Assembly: GCF_008831285.2 (NCBI RefSeq)
Contig: NC_045139.1
Coordinates: 18,396,354 to 18,460,353 of the forward strand
Length of the DNA: 64,000 nt
From: Nymphaea colorata
Taxonomy: Eukaryota; Streptophyta; Magnoliopsida; Nymphaeales; Nymphaeaceae
Direction of reading: 5' to 3'
In this document: positions 37,711-48,480 of the stretch, piece by piece
How positions within the stretch are numbered: the stretch's first letter is position 1
How the letters are laid out: each line of letters opens with the position of its first letter
Position numbers and translations under genes: made by a program
Notes under the pieces: model-generated
The model's input: the letters and a program-made list of their open reading frames with translations, nothing else
The model's database searches: none
Told to the model about the DNA's origin: nothing

Positions 37711-40700
37711 ATGGAAGCAAAAAGGACACTGCTGAGGAATGTTAGTGCATATGCAGAGTATCTTTTTCAGGTTGGAGTGGATCATTCTCAAGGCTTTTTC
37801 TTGTTCATGCAGCCTTCTATTTGTTTGTTTTTTGTTCATTGGTTTTTTGCCTTGTTGGTTTTCAAAAAAAGAAGTTTATTACATGAACTTTTTTGAATTA
37901 AGGCTGAGATAATTGGCTTTTTAATGGCATGCTGTTGAGTGATCTGTATTGTGCTTTGCTAATGTTCAGAGAAGAGGCGTGGAAGAGGAAATATACTTTC
38001 AAGTTAAATTTATGATGCTGAAGTAGCACTTTTGGAAGGCATTATCATATTAAAAAGCCAATGGATCATGCCTTTGAATTGTTAGGTCATATCAATTTGT
38101 GGTAGGTATAGAGGTCAAGTCATCAATGTTCACTTACCTATGTTCTGGTGCTGTAGTTGGTACCTCTACTTTTTATTGAAAGGCTTGAACTCCTAAAAAA
38201 TTATCCTCTTAACAGTGTTTGTGAGAATATTTGCCAATGGAAGGAAGAAGCTTCCCTTTGAAAGTCATAATTTATAAGATAGGAGCAGCCATTTTCTGTC
38301 CTCAGAAACCATTTTCTGTATCAATTGATTGAATATAATAGATAGTATATAATTGATAACATGCAGCTCTGAGATTCTTTATGTACCCACTTATGACTTT
38401 CCTCTGTAGGGTTGAATTTATGTCTTCATCTTTCTTTGTCTAAGTGCACCTTTCCAGCTTCCCTGAACGCGGTGAAAACAAAATCATCAGGGAATGTGTG
38501 GTTCAAGCAGGCACGATGAGGACAAATCTACACAAAGGCAATTGCACATTTTAATTTTTGGGGCCTTATGCTATGCTGAGCTACTCATGACTTCGGTTAG
38601 TTATTTGTTCCAGCCCACACATGTGAGAAATGGTTCTTTATACTTTCTAGGGCTAGAGGGCATGCCAATTTTATTCCCGAACTAGGCATGACTCTCCAGA
38701 ATTACTTGGAGCTATTTTTGGTTTCTAGTATGTCAACCATATGCTCACAACAAGCACAAACTGTAAAAGGCATTTTGTTGGTACTTTCATAGTGTCTATT
38801 GGCCTAAGGATTCAGAAGGTACTTCTAATTTCCTTCTGTGTCTTTCAGCTTCTTTAGCCATGACTGCTATTCTTTGCCCTAAGAGATGACTAACCTGTTT
38901 GATTGTTTTATGAGGCTTCAGAGCTGGAACACTACTGACGATCCACGTGACTATTCAAGAAGTGGGACAACTTCTTCATGGTATAAAAGGGCTTTTATTG
39001 GTGGTGCCAACAAGGCAAAATGGAGTCGTGGTCCAGAGGAATCTCCATGGGAAAGTTATAGAAGGAACAGTAAGTAAATGTCTCAGAGGTTTTTTTTCTT
39101 CATACTCAAAATATTGCTTTTCTGTGAAGACCAGAAGGCTGTTCCCAAGATTTGTAAATCCTTCAGTCTAAAAGATCGTTTTATACCATAGGAGGACTAA
39201 AATGGTGTTTGGTCGACTATTTTCTTCCAACACATCTGTTTGATATTTTGTTACTGAAACCAGCTATATTTTTCTATAGATGCCTTTATTATTTTAAATA
39301 CCTGTATTAGCACAGTTGTCATCAATTAAATGATTGACCTTCATATGAGGAATGGACAATCATCATTTATTTTCTGTGATCATGATTATCACCAAATTCA
39401 TTAGTTGTTCTTGTCAGTTCTAATTACTGGGTGTCATCATGATCACCTTGCTTGTTCTTTGCCATTGTCACTACAATCATGTGTCATCATTGTTATTTGT
39501 ATCTACTACATTTGGCTGCCAACAACCACAATGTAAGAGCATCAATCTTCATCATTTACTACAGCTATCAATGGAAACCTTGCCTCCACCTATCTCCAAT
39601 CAGCAACACATCCATGGTTGTACATTTATATGTGTAATATGCTCTCTCCTTTCTCTTGGATTTGAATATGATATCCTGATGCATGCTGGCTGAAAAAAAA
39701 TCTCATTGTAACTTCAACCTGTTTGGATTGGTAGAGTTTGTTTAGGGTTACCTTGTAATCAAACATCTTTTCTGCCTTACATTTTCCCACAGTTAACAAA
39801 TTATGGTGGCCTGCCTGCAAATAAACAAGGGATAGCTACTGCATGCCATTTGACTGAAAAGGAGATTAAGTGGAAGGCCATCTTAAGGTGAAAGTTGTGC
39901 ACCTTTAGGCAAGGTGTCATTATGAGGAACAATATGCCATTGGCTATGTGATTTATGCACCACCCTGAGTTACGTCTCTCAGGTTAGAGGCATACTGGCG
40001 TAGCTTGGAGATTTACATTTTGTCTATTGCCATATGTAAAACAGAGATAAAGTTAGTGCATCCTTTTCCTTTTCTAAGACAACAAATAACCTTGTAAGTT
40101 TAAGAAAGAATGGCCACTGACCATTCTCCACAATCCATTTTGAAGGTAGCAGTAGCACTGCCCCTATATTTTACTAAGTCAAATGGGTACGGGTAAGAAG
40201 ATATGGGTACAGAGTCTACGGACAAATATGGGTATGGGGGTATGGCAGGATATACACACACACACACACAAAATAACACAAAAAAATCAAAATGAAAGCT
40301 ACATTTAAATAAACAAGTGATTTTAAATAAAAATATTACATGTTAATGAAAAATAAATCAAAAAACAAAATAAAAACTGAGTTGAAAAAAATTACATAAC
40401 GTAAACTTAAGCAGTTTGGATTGGTTTTGATTTAAAAAGTACCCAAGTGTGCCCAGGTACCCACTTTGGGTATGGGTACGGCAACACGGGTACGTGGACC
40501 TTATTGAAGTACCCATGTGACTTATCATCTACTCATTCATGTAATTGGAGAAAAATGACTGATTGGTGAAGTGCTTTGAACAATAAAGCTGTGGAAGTAC
40601 CTTTATTTTGTGTTGGCTGCAGTGTTAGCAATCTCTATTCTCTGGATGCCAACTTGTGACATACTTGAGTTGGCCTGGTAGGGCCCTTACTAAAATTTGG

Positions 40701-43683
40701 GGTGAGTCGTTCAAACTTGGCCAAATCAACTTAAGTTTTATGATCGATTCACTGATTGAGTTAATCACACATTCTTCCTTAAGGTTACAATATATAACTG
40801 AAAATCATAGTCACACATGTTGGTCACATTTTCACAATATTGCAGTACAAGTAAAATGAAAAAAATGTAATTTATTGCATATCATAAAATATCCCGAATT
40901 CCAGTTGATTTCAAAAATATCACAATATTTTTGTGACATTCTCCCTTTGAACTTAAAAAAATCAACTCTGATTATATTTTCAATATTTTATTCTTTCTTT
41001 TTAACATTTTAACAATATTTTATATATTTTTTTGAAGTTGTAATAAAATTCAAAAATTCATAATTTCTTAGTTTGACTTTTGTTTTTTCAATTTTCTTAA
41101 ATTCTCGAGTTTTTCCTCTGTAAATAAACTTCTCAATTAATGCCAAGAAGAACCCCGCTGATAAAAATCTGAGAATTAAGTGAATAATGAATATGCTAAA
41201 ATATTCACTAATTATGTATAACTATGTAATTGTGTAAGGCCCGTAATTTTGTACTATTGACATATTGTTGTTATTGTTATTGTGATATATGATCGGATAA
41301 ACTTATATGTTAGTTTACAAAGTCTATAGATAATAAATTATAAGTTTCTTGTTCAACTTCTAGTAAATTAAACTACATAGTCATTTGCCTAATCACCAAG
41401 TTGAGTTGCCAAGATTGCCTTGGCCTATTTGACATTGAGCCTCAAGAAACGTAATTGTGATTAGCTGTGTACTTAGAGTCTTAGAGGCTTAAAGAGTTAG
41501 AAGCTAATAAGAAGCTTGTACTAAATAATAAATATAACTGGCTTCTATCTGTACTATGCTGTGAATGGAGCACATGCTTCCCTATACTTGCTCAACTTGA
41601 GAATCTTTCCTGTTGCATTGGTGGTTACTTCTTTGTTGGTAAGGCCATGATCTTATTTGAATGGGCCTAAACTGCCAGTGGATCCAATGTAGCACATCTT
41701 TGTTGATGGTTGGAAGAAAAACTCAGTTTTTTTGTTTGGTCATACTCATCAGGTGGTAACTTATTATGGCAGATCCTTGAATTTGTTTTCATCATTGAAC
41801 AGGGTCTGAAACAATGAGAATGCTATATACCTTGAATTTGTTTTCATCATTGAACAGGGTCTGAAACAATGAGAATGATATATATCTTTTTTTGCATTAC
41901 CAGACTCTCATGCGTTCTTCGTTCCCAATAATGAAAACCATGAAGTGCAAGTATGCACTACTTCATTGGTTGATAAGCAGCACCTACCATGTCTGAGCTT
42001 ACAGCCCCTCTAATATGAATGCCAATATGAAACAGATACAGCTAGATGCACAGCCTCTGCATGCTTGTCAAGCATGCATAGTCTGTCATTTGATATGCGA
42101 TTGCTATGCCTGTTAATGTACTCTTAGCAGCTTATTTGCTGCACCCATGTGACAGAGAATCTGAATTTGCATGGTAGCAAACACTTGTAGTTGTAATAGT
42201 ATTTGCAGGAGTGTGAATTTGGTCTCTGCAAGTTCTCTAATTGTTGAACACACAACCTCTCAGAGAAAGGTGGATTTCAATTTTGTTCGGATGAAGATGA
42301 GGAAGTGGAGAATATATTTCGATATGCATTTTCTGGGAACCGGTGCTTCTATTGGTCCTTCACTAGAGAAGAAGGCTCCAACGAAAGCTCGCATTGGAGA
42401 AACTTTTCTGACCATTACCATAGAAGGAGTTGGAATTGGAGGTATGGAGCACATGATTCTAATGAGTCTTATGCAGAGGGTAATTTCACCAGATCAGATT
42501 CAGTTTCTGATCGACTAATTCTTGGCTTGAATGCTTCTGGTCCTCTCAAACTTGAAGATGTTAAGAGTGCGTAAGTTCTAGTTTCTCACAGCCGCATATT
42601 ATTCTTTGTTATTTACCTTCAGGTTATGACTTTTAAGATGTCATTTATTTGCTCTGTCCCTTGTGAAAATCTTTCACTTGATTATATCCATTCTTTTATT
42701 CCATTGTAGGTCTTCATTGTATTATTTTCCAATATACTTAGTTGTGCTTGGGGTTTCTTTGACACTATAATACTTCTGCTGAAGGCCACTTATACTGATT
42801 TCAGGTATAGATCTTGTGCCTTAAGGTGGCATCCAGACCGTCATCAAGGTTCTTCAAAGGTACCTTTAGTCCTTTACTTAGTAGAGAGTTTTTTAGTATA
42901 AAAATTTGCTTTAGTGTTTGTCCTGTTCGAGATCATATTGTTGTGCCATTAGGATTCACCATCATCTTGAGTAAAATGAAACATCCATCTTTCAATAAAT
43001 TCCAGTAGATTAAGCATTTAAGCTTAAGTATGTAAACATGAGAAAGGATATGGAAGATATTCCAATAAATTGGTGGACATTCTTAGCTGGATGATATTTG
43101 CTGTCAAAAGGTTTGCTTTTAGCTGATGGAAGTTTGGAAGATAAACCTGGATGGTGGTATTTCTTGGTAGATGAGTGAAACAAAACGTGTGTGGGTGTAA
43201 CAATACTGTTCGAGTAGGTTAACATGTTCTAATCATGTATATGATGGTTATGGGCATGTCCTAGATGGCAACCATTTCTTAAATGCCAGTCTGCCTCTTC
43301 GTCCTTCCTTCCTAGAGTTGATCATTTCCTGCCTGTGAAAAAAGTTTAGCATGTTTATTTTGTTGAATTATTAAGCTAAACAATCTCTTCATGATAATGC
43401 TCAAGTCTCATGAAATCCAAAGTAATCTCTTTATCTATCTCACTGTGAAATATATCCACCTGGACATGTGATGTACATGTGCATGTTATTTCAGATGTAC
43501 GCTCTAATGCATCAACAGATTTACATGCACACTTATAGCTAATAGATAGAATAAAAGAGGAGTCATGTGTTTCATCCACATGCTTTCCCTCATATTCAAC
43601 AATATCTGCAACATTTGTGATAATACCACCAATGTGAAGCTTCTCAATAATAACAGGAATTTCTTGTAGAAATTGAAAATAAC

Positions 43684-43762
<79 letters not shown>

Positions 43763-45435
43763 TGAATGGTGACTCTGCCTTTCTCAAGTCATGAGGGCTG
43801 CTGATCCATCAAGATGGATGATTGAGAAAAAAAACAAGGAGAAAAAGGTGATGACCATTTTTGTCATCTCATATTAGTTTGCACCTTTTTTTTTGTTTTC
43901 TCTCAACCATCCATCACGATGGATCAGACTGCCCTTATGATTGAGCTATTTTGGACAGCCAGAGTCACCATTCACTATACATGTGTGTGTGTGTGGAATG
44001 ATATTTATCATGGCATTTATATGTTTTCTTTTTAGTTTTTTTCACACTTTTTGGGCACAAGTATTCTCCCTGTTTTTCTGTTTTATGTTTTAAAAATCCT
44101 TCAAATGTTTATGTCATAGTTGTTGTAGCAAAATTGCAACTAAAATATTGTTCTCTACTGTTACTCTAAAATTTATGTATTTTACAGCATTTTCTATATT
44201 TTCAAATTTTTGTTAGCTTTCCTGACAAATATGTCCAATAGGGAAAGATCTTCCAACTTAATGATTTAAAATGAATGATCTTAGAGCCTTGAGCTGTTTT
44301 GAGTCTTGGAGGGTTGGCACTTTAATATTAATTCGACATATCTTCTATTCATTAGCGATTCTAGAAAGAAGGATTGCAAACCCTTATCTGCTCAGGTGTC
44401 CTGCATTAGAAATTAAGCTGTTGAGTTGGGGGCATATAGTGGTCTGATCAAGTATCAAAGTGTAGTTGGAACACTTCTGTTTCTCACATTCACCAGACTG
44501 GGTATTATCTGTCAATCAATTTTTCCAGCTTATGATCAACTAAGAACTGGTCACATGGATGCCGTGAAGAGAATATTAAGATATCTGAAATAGACAGTTG
44601 GAGATGAGCTTCTCTATGAAGACCTTAATTCACCTGAAGTTATTACTTATATAGATGCTGACTAGCAAAAGATCCAGATGCAAGGAGATAGGTTTCAGGC
44701 TGTGATATGTTTCTTGATGAGAATCTTATCTTGAAGAAGTAGAAAGCATAAGGCTATTGCTAGAACAAGTACTGAGGCAAATATAATTGTCACAGCTAAA
44801 ATCCATGGGGTTTAGACATCTGTTGGCGATTTGAGAGTATACTTCAAGGTCACTGTTGTGTGATAATCAAAGTACCATAAACATTTACCTTAAACTCAAT
44901 TTATTATGGTTGAACAAAGCACATCGAGATAGATCAACATTTCATTAAATGGGGTCCAAGGAATTCAGCCCCACTATGTTGACGTTGAGAATCAGAAGGC
45001 TGACTTGTTTACAAGGAGGTTAACAAAGCATTGTTTTTGGTACTTACGTGCATGGTTCAAGACCATGGCCACTTGAGGCTATTAAGACATGCTGGATCTG
45101 AATTCATATCTAATCCAGATCCCCACACACAGCTTTTATGGGTGTTATTGTAATGTGATTTTATTTATTAGGAGTATTTTTGACCCAATGTGAAGATGTC
45201 GGAGTGTAAATGTATCTGATACATCAAAATCTAACATATATAGCCTTATCTGCAGCTGCAACTTGCTAGACAAACCTCTCTTAAATGGACAGGCTTAGCA
45301 AACTGAATTTGAAAAATATATAATTTCTGACTTGATTCCCTGTGGCTTCATGTGAATTAGGCTGTTGCAGAGGAAAAATTTAAGGATTGCAGTGCAGCAT
45401 ACAAATCACTCTGTGAAAAGCTGGCAATGGCTTAA
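37711..45435 (+). CDS. J-domain (DnaJ-like) protein with C-terminal J domain (214 aa model)
   Basis: Exons 37711-37770, 38922-39069, 42264-42570, 42805-42859 and 45361-45435 join in phase to 214 residues. The J domain is at the C-terminus: the LILGLNASG helix I region, then YRSCALRWHPDRH with the HPD triad (residues 181-183) and a helix III segment EEKFKDCSAAYKSL. It should stimulate an Hsp70 partner. The rest is rich in W, R, S and D/E with no zinc-finger or G/F region, so it is not a type I or II DnaJ. The first exon (MEAKRTLLRNVSAYAEYLFQ) is basic and could be a mitochondrial presequence. It is the least certain part: an in-frame ATG at 38886 just upstream of exon 2 is an alternative start. 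Introns hold several MITEs and a dead Copia fragment. Confidence 0.8.
40175..40524. mobile_element. MITE with AAGTCANATGGGTAC terminal repeats
   Basis: Left end TAAGTCAAATGGGTACGGG and right end GTACCCATGTGACTTA are inverted copies. The interior has repeated GGGTAC/GTACCC words at both sides of an A-rich core and a short (CA)n run. It lies in intron 2 of the J-domain gene. No target duplication was resolved; the class is unknown, possibly hAT-like. Confidence 0.5.
41775..41877. repeat. 55-bp tandem duplication in intron
   Basis: CCTTGAATTTGTTTTCATCA through GAGAATG occurs at 41775-41822 and 41830-41877 with no visible difference. It lies in intron 2 of the J-domain gene. Confidence 0.85.
43686..43759. 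repeat. (TA)n(GA)n compound microsatellite
   Basis: TA run to about 43719 passing through ATAGATAG into a GA run ending 43759, directly against the fold-back element. The same arrangement recurs at 47656-47735. Confidence 0.95.
43763..43974. mobile_element. Fold-back MITE (212 bp)
   Basis: Termini TGAATGGTGACTCTG (43763-43777) and CAGAGTCACCATTCA (43960-43974) are perfect 15-bp inverted repeats. The similarity continues inward through GATCCATC.GATGGAT.GTTGAGA and AAACAA.AAAAAGGTG on both arms, so the whole element can fold. It lies in intron 4 of the J-domain gene, beside a (TA)n(GA)n run. No target duplication was identified. Confidence 0.75.
44500..45170 (+). pseudogene. Copia polyprotein remnant (RT end to RNase H), many stops
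   Basis: In the plus direction HMDAVKRILRYLK, then YIDAD, R-K-H-K-A-I-A-R-T-S-T-E-A, T-K-H-I-E-I-D-Q-H-F-I and HYVDVENQKADLFT appear in the order of a Copia RNase H region. Frames shift repeatedly and several stops interrupt. Typical Copia equivalents are the LKGT, YTDADWAG, RSSAEAEYRA and QKADIFTK motifs. It lies in intron 4 of the J-domain gene in sense orientation. No LTR was confidently found. Confidence 0.85.
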
Positions 45436-46069
45436 CCTTCTAGTCTTGCAGGCATCCAGTTTGTGGATTCTACCGAAGGTTTGTTCCTACATTAGCTATT
45501 GCTCCTATCCTTCTGGATGCATTTGCATACTGCAGATACCAAACAATTTTCAAAGGGAAAAAGGAACCTTTTCTATAGGTCATAACACTATGTACTTAGC
45601 AGTTAGTACAATGAGTATCAGCAAGCTTTTGTAAGCCAAAGTTATGGTAAAGTGGCTCCAAGCTGTAACTTTTGTTTTTCCAATGCTGTTTAATGCTCCT
45701 CTGCATAGAGCGATTTGCATGGGATGCCTGCTAATAATATGAAAAGCACCATGCTTGTGTAGGCTTCACATGTCCGACTTATTAAGTTCTCGTCTCGGAG
45801 GCTTCTTTTAAAATCAGAACGGCTTATTTTCTTCTTTGCTCTGTGCAGGTATATCTTCGCATAAGTGGCGGCTTAGTGGACACCATTTCTCTAAGTAATC
45901 TTCCCTTTTCTTTTGGGCCCTCTTAGGTAGTCCGTTCCTTAGAGGTTTGTAATCTTCCCTTTTTTCCGGATGGTTGTAATCTTATACTGAATGTTACCTG
46001 TAGAAAATAATTTGAGCCATAGAAGATTAAAAAAACACGTATTTAACTTTCTTCCTCCACCTAACTGTC

Positions 46070-46072
<3 letters not shown>

Positions 46073-46136
<64 letters not shown>
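46073..46136. repeat. (AT)n(GT)n compound microsatellite
   Basis: AT run of about 50 bases followed by a short GT run. Confidence 0.95.
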
Positions 46137-47652
46137 TTGATTAAGAAATTAGATCAAATTTGGACTTAAGAAATGATATCCAATCGGATTCAGAACTAGA
46201 TATGTAAATGTCTGATCAGATTCAGATCAGATTTAGTTCTAAACAAATATCTTATATCCAATGCCTTTTTCTTCAAAATTTGGTTTGAATTGGATTCAGA
46301 TCTGAATTTAATTTTTCTTCATTCATATTTGAATCCACATTTGAATTTGTGAATATTTTAGAAAGTATATATGGTTAAGAGTTTATGTGATTCAAATCTG
46401 ATTCGTTGTACTACATATATATGTATATATGTCTGTGTGTACACACAAAGCACGATCTCAATGTTATGACAGACTGGGTATGAAAGCACGATGTCAATTT
46501 TATGACAGATGTGATTCTCCAATCAACGAAGCTCATGTAGAAGAACGGGCCTTGGCTGTCACACAGTCAGAGATCCACCCTATGTGCGGTATTCCTTCCA
46601 CAATTCAGAATAATAAAATCTCTCCTTTGAGCATAAGATAAAAGCTCTTGGATTAAAAGCTTTTAGCAAATTAGCAAGTTCAGTTTTGAACTCTTCATAA
46701 TGAGCTCGCATGCAAATTGGAGCTCAGCTGAAGGCTTCGGGCTTGAGCTGACCACTGAAGCAATAGGGATTCGGATTCTATAACTACTGATGAGGGCTTG
46801 AGTTGTCTGTTTTGAGCAAAAATATTTTGTTTCACCATTGAAGGAATCGAGAATATTTTGTGCAATGCTGTTGGTTGAAAATATAACTGAATGTAACTGT
46901 AAAATAGTTCTTTGTTCGATAATGAGGAAATCGGCGAGGTTTTTGGACTCCAACAGGCATATGTTTATAGTAACTGCATTTCAGAAGTACATAATGAATT
47001 CATAGATGCCCCTTCTCTTGATCACCAGAAAAGTATTCCTTGTGTCCCTTCCTGTTGGTAATGTAGGGACGTATATCTGAAAAGTCTCGTATCTACTCAT
47101 CAATGGTTTTTCTCGAATTTGGTGTGCACACACTAAAAAGAGTTTTGGTTCATCCTTTTGAACGGTGGTCTTTTAACTCATCAACTTTCAATGCATTGTA
47201 AGCAGTTGATTCTTTATGCTTTTAGTTTTCTTGGTACTGGTTGAAATATGACTCGAAAACTAGTCATTCATTAGGTAAAATATGTACCAATCACACTTGG
47301 ACTATTCGCCCGTTATTCTTCTTCGGTCGGGTTTTGGTGTAAAAAGGATCGATATCTTCTAATTAAAGAAGTGAAGGTTAAGGCAAAAAAGTTGAAGGAA
47401 TTTATGAGTGGTGTGCATGTATGTGTAGAAGAATTCTATCTAGTGGTGGAGCCAGATGCTAACGTTGGTTGGGTTTGGTGTCTATGAGGCATTGACCTGA
47501 GTTTGGTATAGGTGTCCGAAATCCAACTCTCCTAATAGAGGTTTTCAAGAACTATTGTGCTGTCAGATGATTAAAAATTTATTTTTTTTGGCAAAATAAA
47601 TTATCATCGAAAACACCATTAACCATATCATAAAAAGTTACAACCAATGATG

Positions 47653-47655
<3 letters not shown>

Positions 47656-47735
<80 letters not shown>
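47656..47735. repeat. (TA)n(GA)n compound microsatellite
   Basis: TA run to about 47690, then TATATAG and a GA run to 47735. Same architecture as 43686-43759. Confidence 0.95.
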
Positions 47736-47738
<3 letters not shown>

Positions 47739-47890
47739 AATATATTTTCAGTGGTTCATATCTAAATTTATCTCAATTTCCCCTGGGAAACACAGTTATT
47801 CGAAACGACGGACATCTTATTCTTACTAAAATCATCGTGTTGTGACTGGAACCAGCCAGGAACCACCATCCTCACATGTGGCTGCCGCTT

Positions 47891-48385
47891 CTAGCCAAGG
47901 CTGTAGCCGCACATGCCAAAGATGCAGGCCACGCCCGCAGCGCAGGCCATCCCGCATTTCCCGCAGTGGTTTTCGTCATCCATCGTATCGACGCAGAACC
48001 CTTCGCAGCAAGCCTGGCCGAAGGGACATGGCCGGTGGCAAGCACCACAGTGATATCGATTCCTCAGTATGTTCTTGCAACCACTCGTTCCACAGCAGAC
48101 ATGGAGACCAGGCAATCCCCGGCAGCCCTTAGGACAGTTGGGCCTCTGCTGCTGGTGCTGGTGAAACTTCCTGGGCCCTCCAAGCAGGCTGTCGCCATAA
48201 CCAGCCTTGAGAAAGGCTGAATGGGTGATCCCATCAATGGCTGTCCCACCAGGGGGAGAAGAGTCCAGGTTCTTGGAGGGTGGTATCTCTCCCACTTGAT
48301 CAGCTGTTAATCTCAACTCTGTGCAAACACAGAGCTCAGAGAAGGCGACCAGGAAAAGGAGAACAAGGAAGAGCCTGGAAGACAT
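47891..48385 (-). CDS. STIG1-like cysteine-rich secreted protein (164 aa)
   Basis: Intronless minus-strand frame. ATG at 48385 is chosen because the following residues MSSRLFLVLLFLVAFS form a clear signal peptide (about 1-22); in-frame ATGs further upstream would bury it. The C-terminal half (about residues 83-164) has 16 cysteines in the STIG1 pattern: NCPKGCRG, VCCGTSGCKN, CGACHRPCPFGQACC, GFCVD, HCGKCGMAC and a final MCGYSLG. STIG1 proteins are secreted small proteins, best known from stigma exudate and pollen-tube signalling. A middle linker (about 25-80) is variable and ends in a His/Gln-rich stretch. Expression site cannot be told from the sequence. Confidence 0.92.
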   Translation of the reverse strand: MSSRLFLVLLFLVAFSELCVCTELRLTADQVGEIPPSKNLDSSPPGGTAIDGITHSAFLKAGYGDSLLGGPRKFHQHQQQRPNCPKGCRGLPGLHVCCGTSGCKNILRNRYHCGACHRPCPFGQACCEGFCVDTMDDENHCGKCGMACAAGVACIFGMCGYSLG

Positions 48386-48480
48386 GGCTGCGGAGAATGA
48401 GATCCGCTGCCGGTGCTGTTGAACCATGCATGCATAGCCAAAGCACTCGGTAGACCTCTTCTTATAGTGAGAAGCATGGA
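48386..48480 (-). promoter_or_regulatory. Core promoter region of STIG1-like gene
   Basis: Read on the minus strand, CTATAAGA lies at about 48467-48460, some 75-80 bases before the ATG, a normal distance for a TATA box with a short leader. Confidence 0.5.

Larger units (their letters stand above)
45436..47890. other. Spacer between J-domain and STIG1-like genes
   Basis: The first few hundred bases should be the 3' UTR of the J-domain gene. From 46140 to 46420 the sequence is dense in GATTCAGATC/GAATTGGATTC words, as in the MITE relics at 15402 and 49329. TAGTGGTGGAGCCAG at 47448 resembles a MITE left end. Microsatellites lie at 46073-46136 and 47656-47735. No gene seen. Confidence 0.5.

Noticed and set aside
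47842-48220. Overlapping plus-strand frames opposite the STIG1-like gene
   Set aside because: They are antisense shadows of the cysteine-rich coding sequence.
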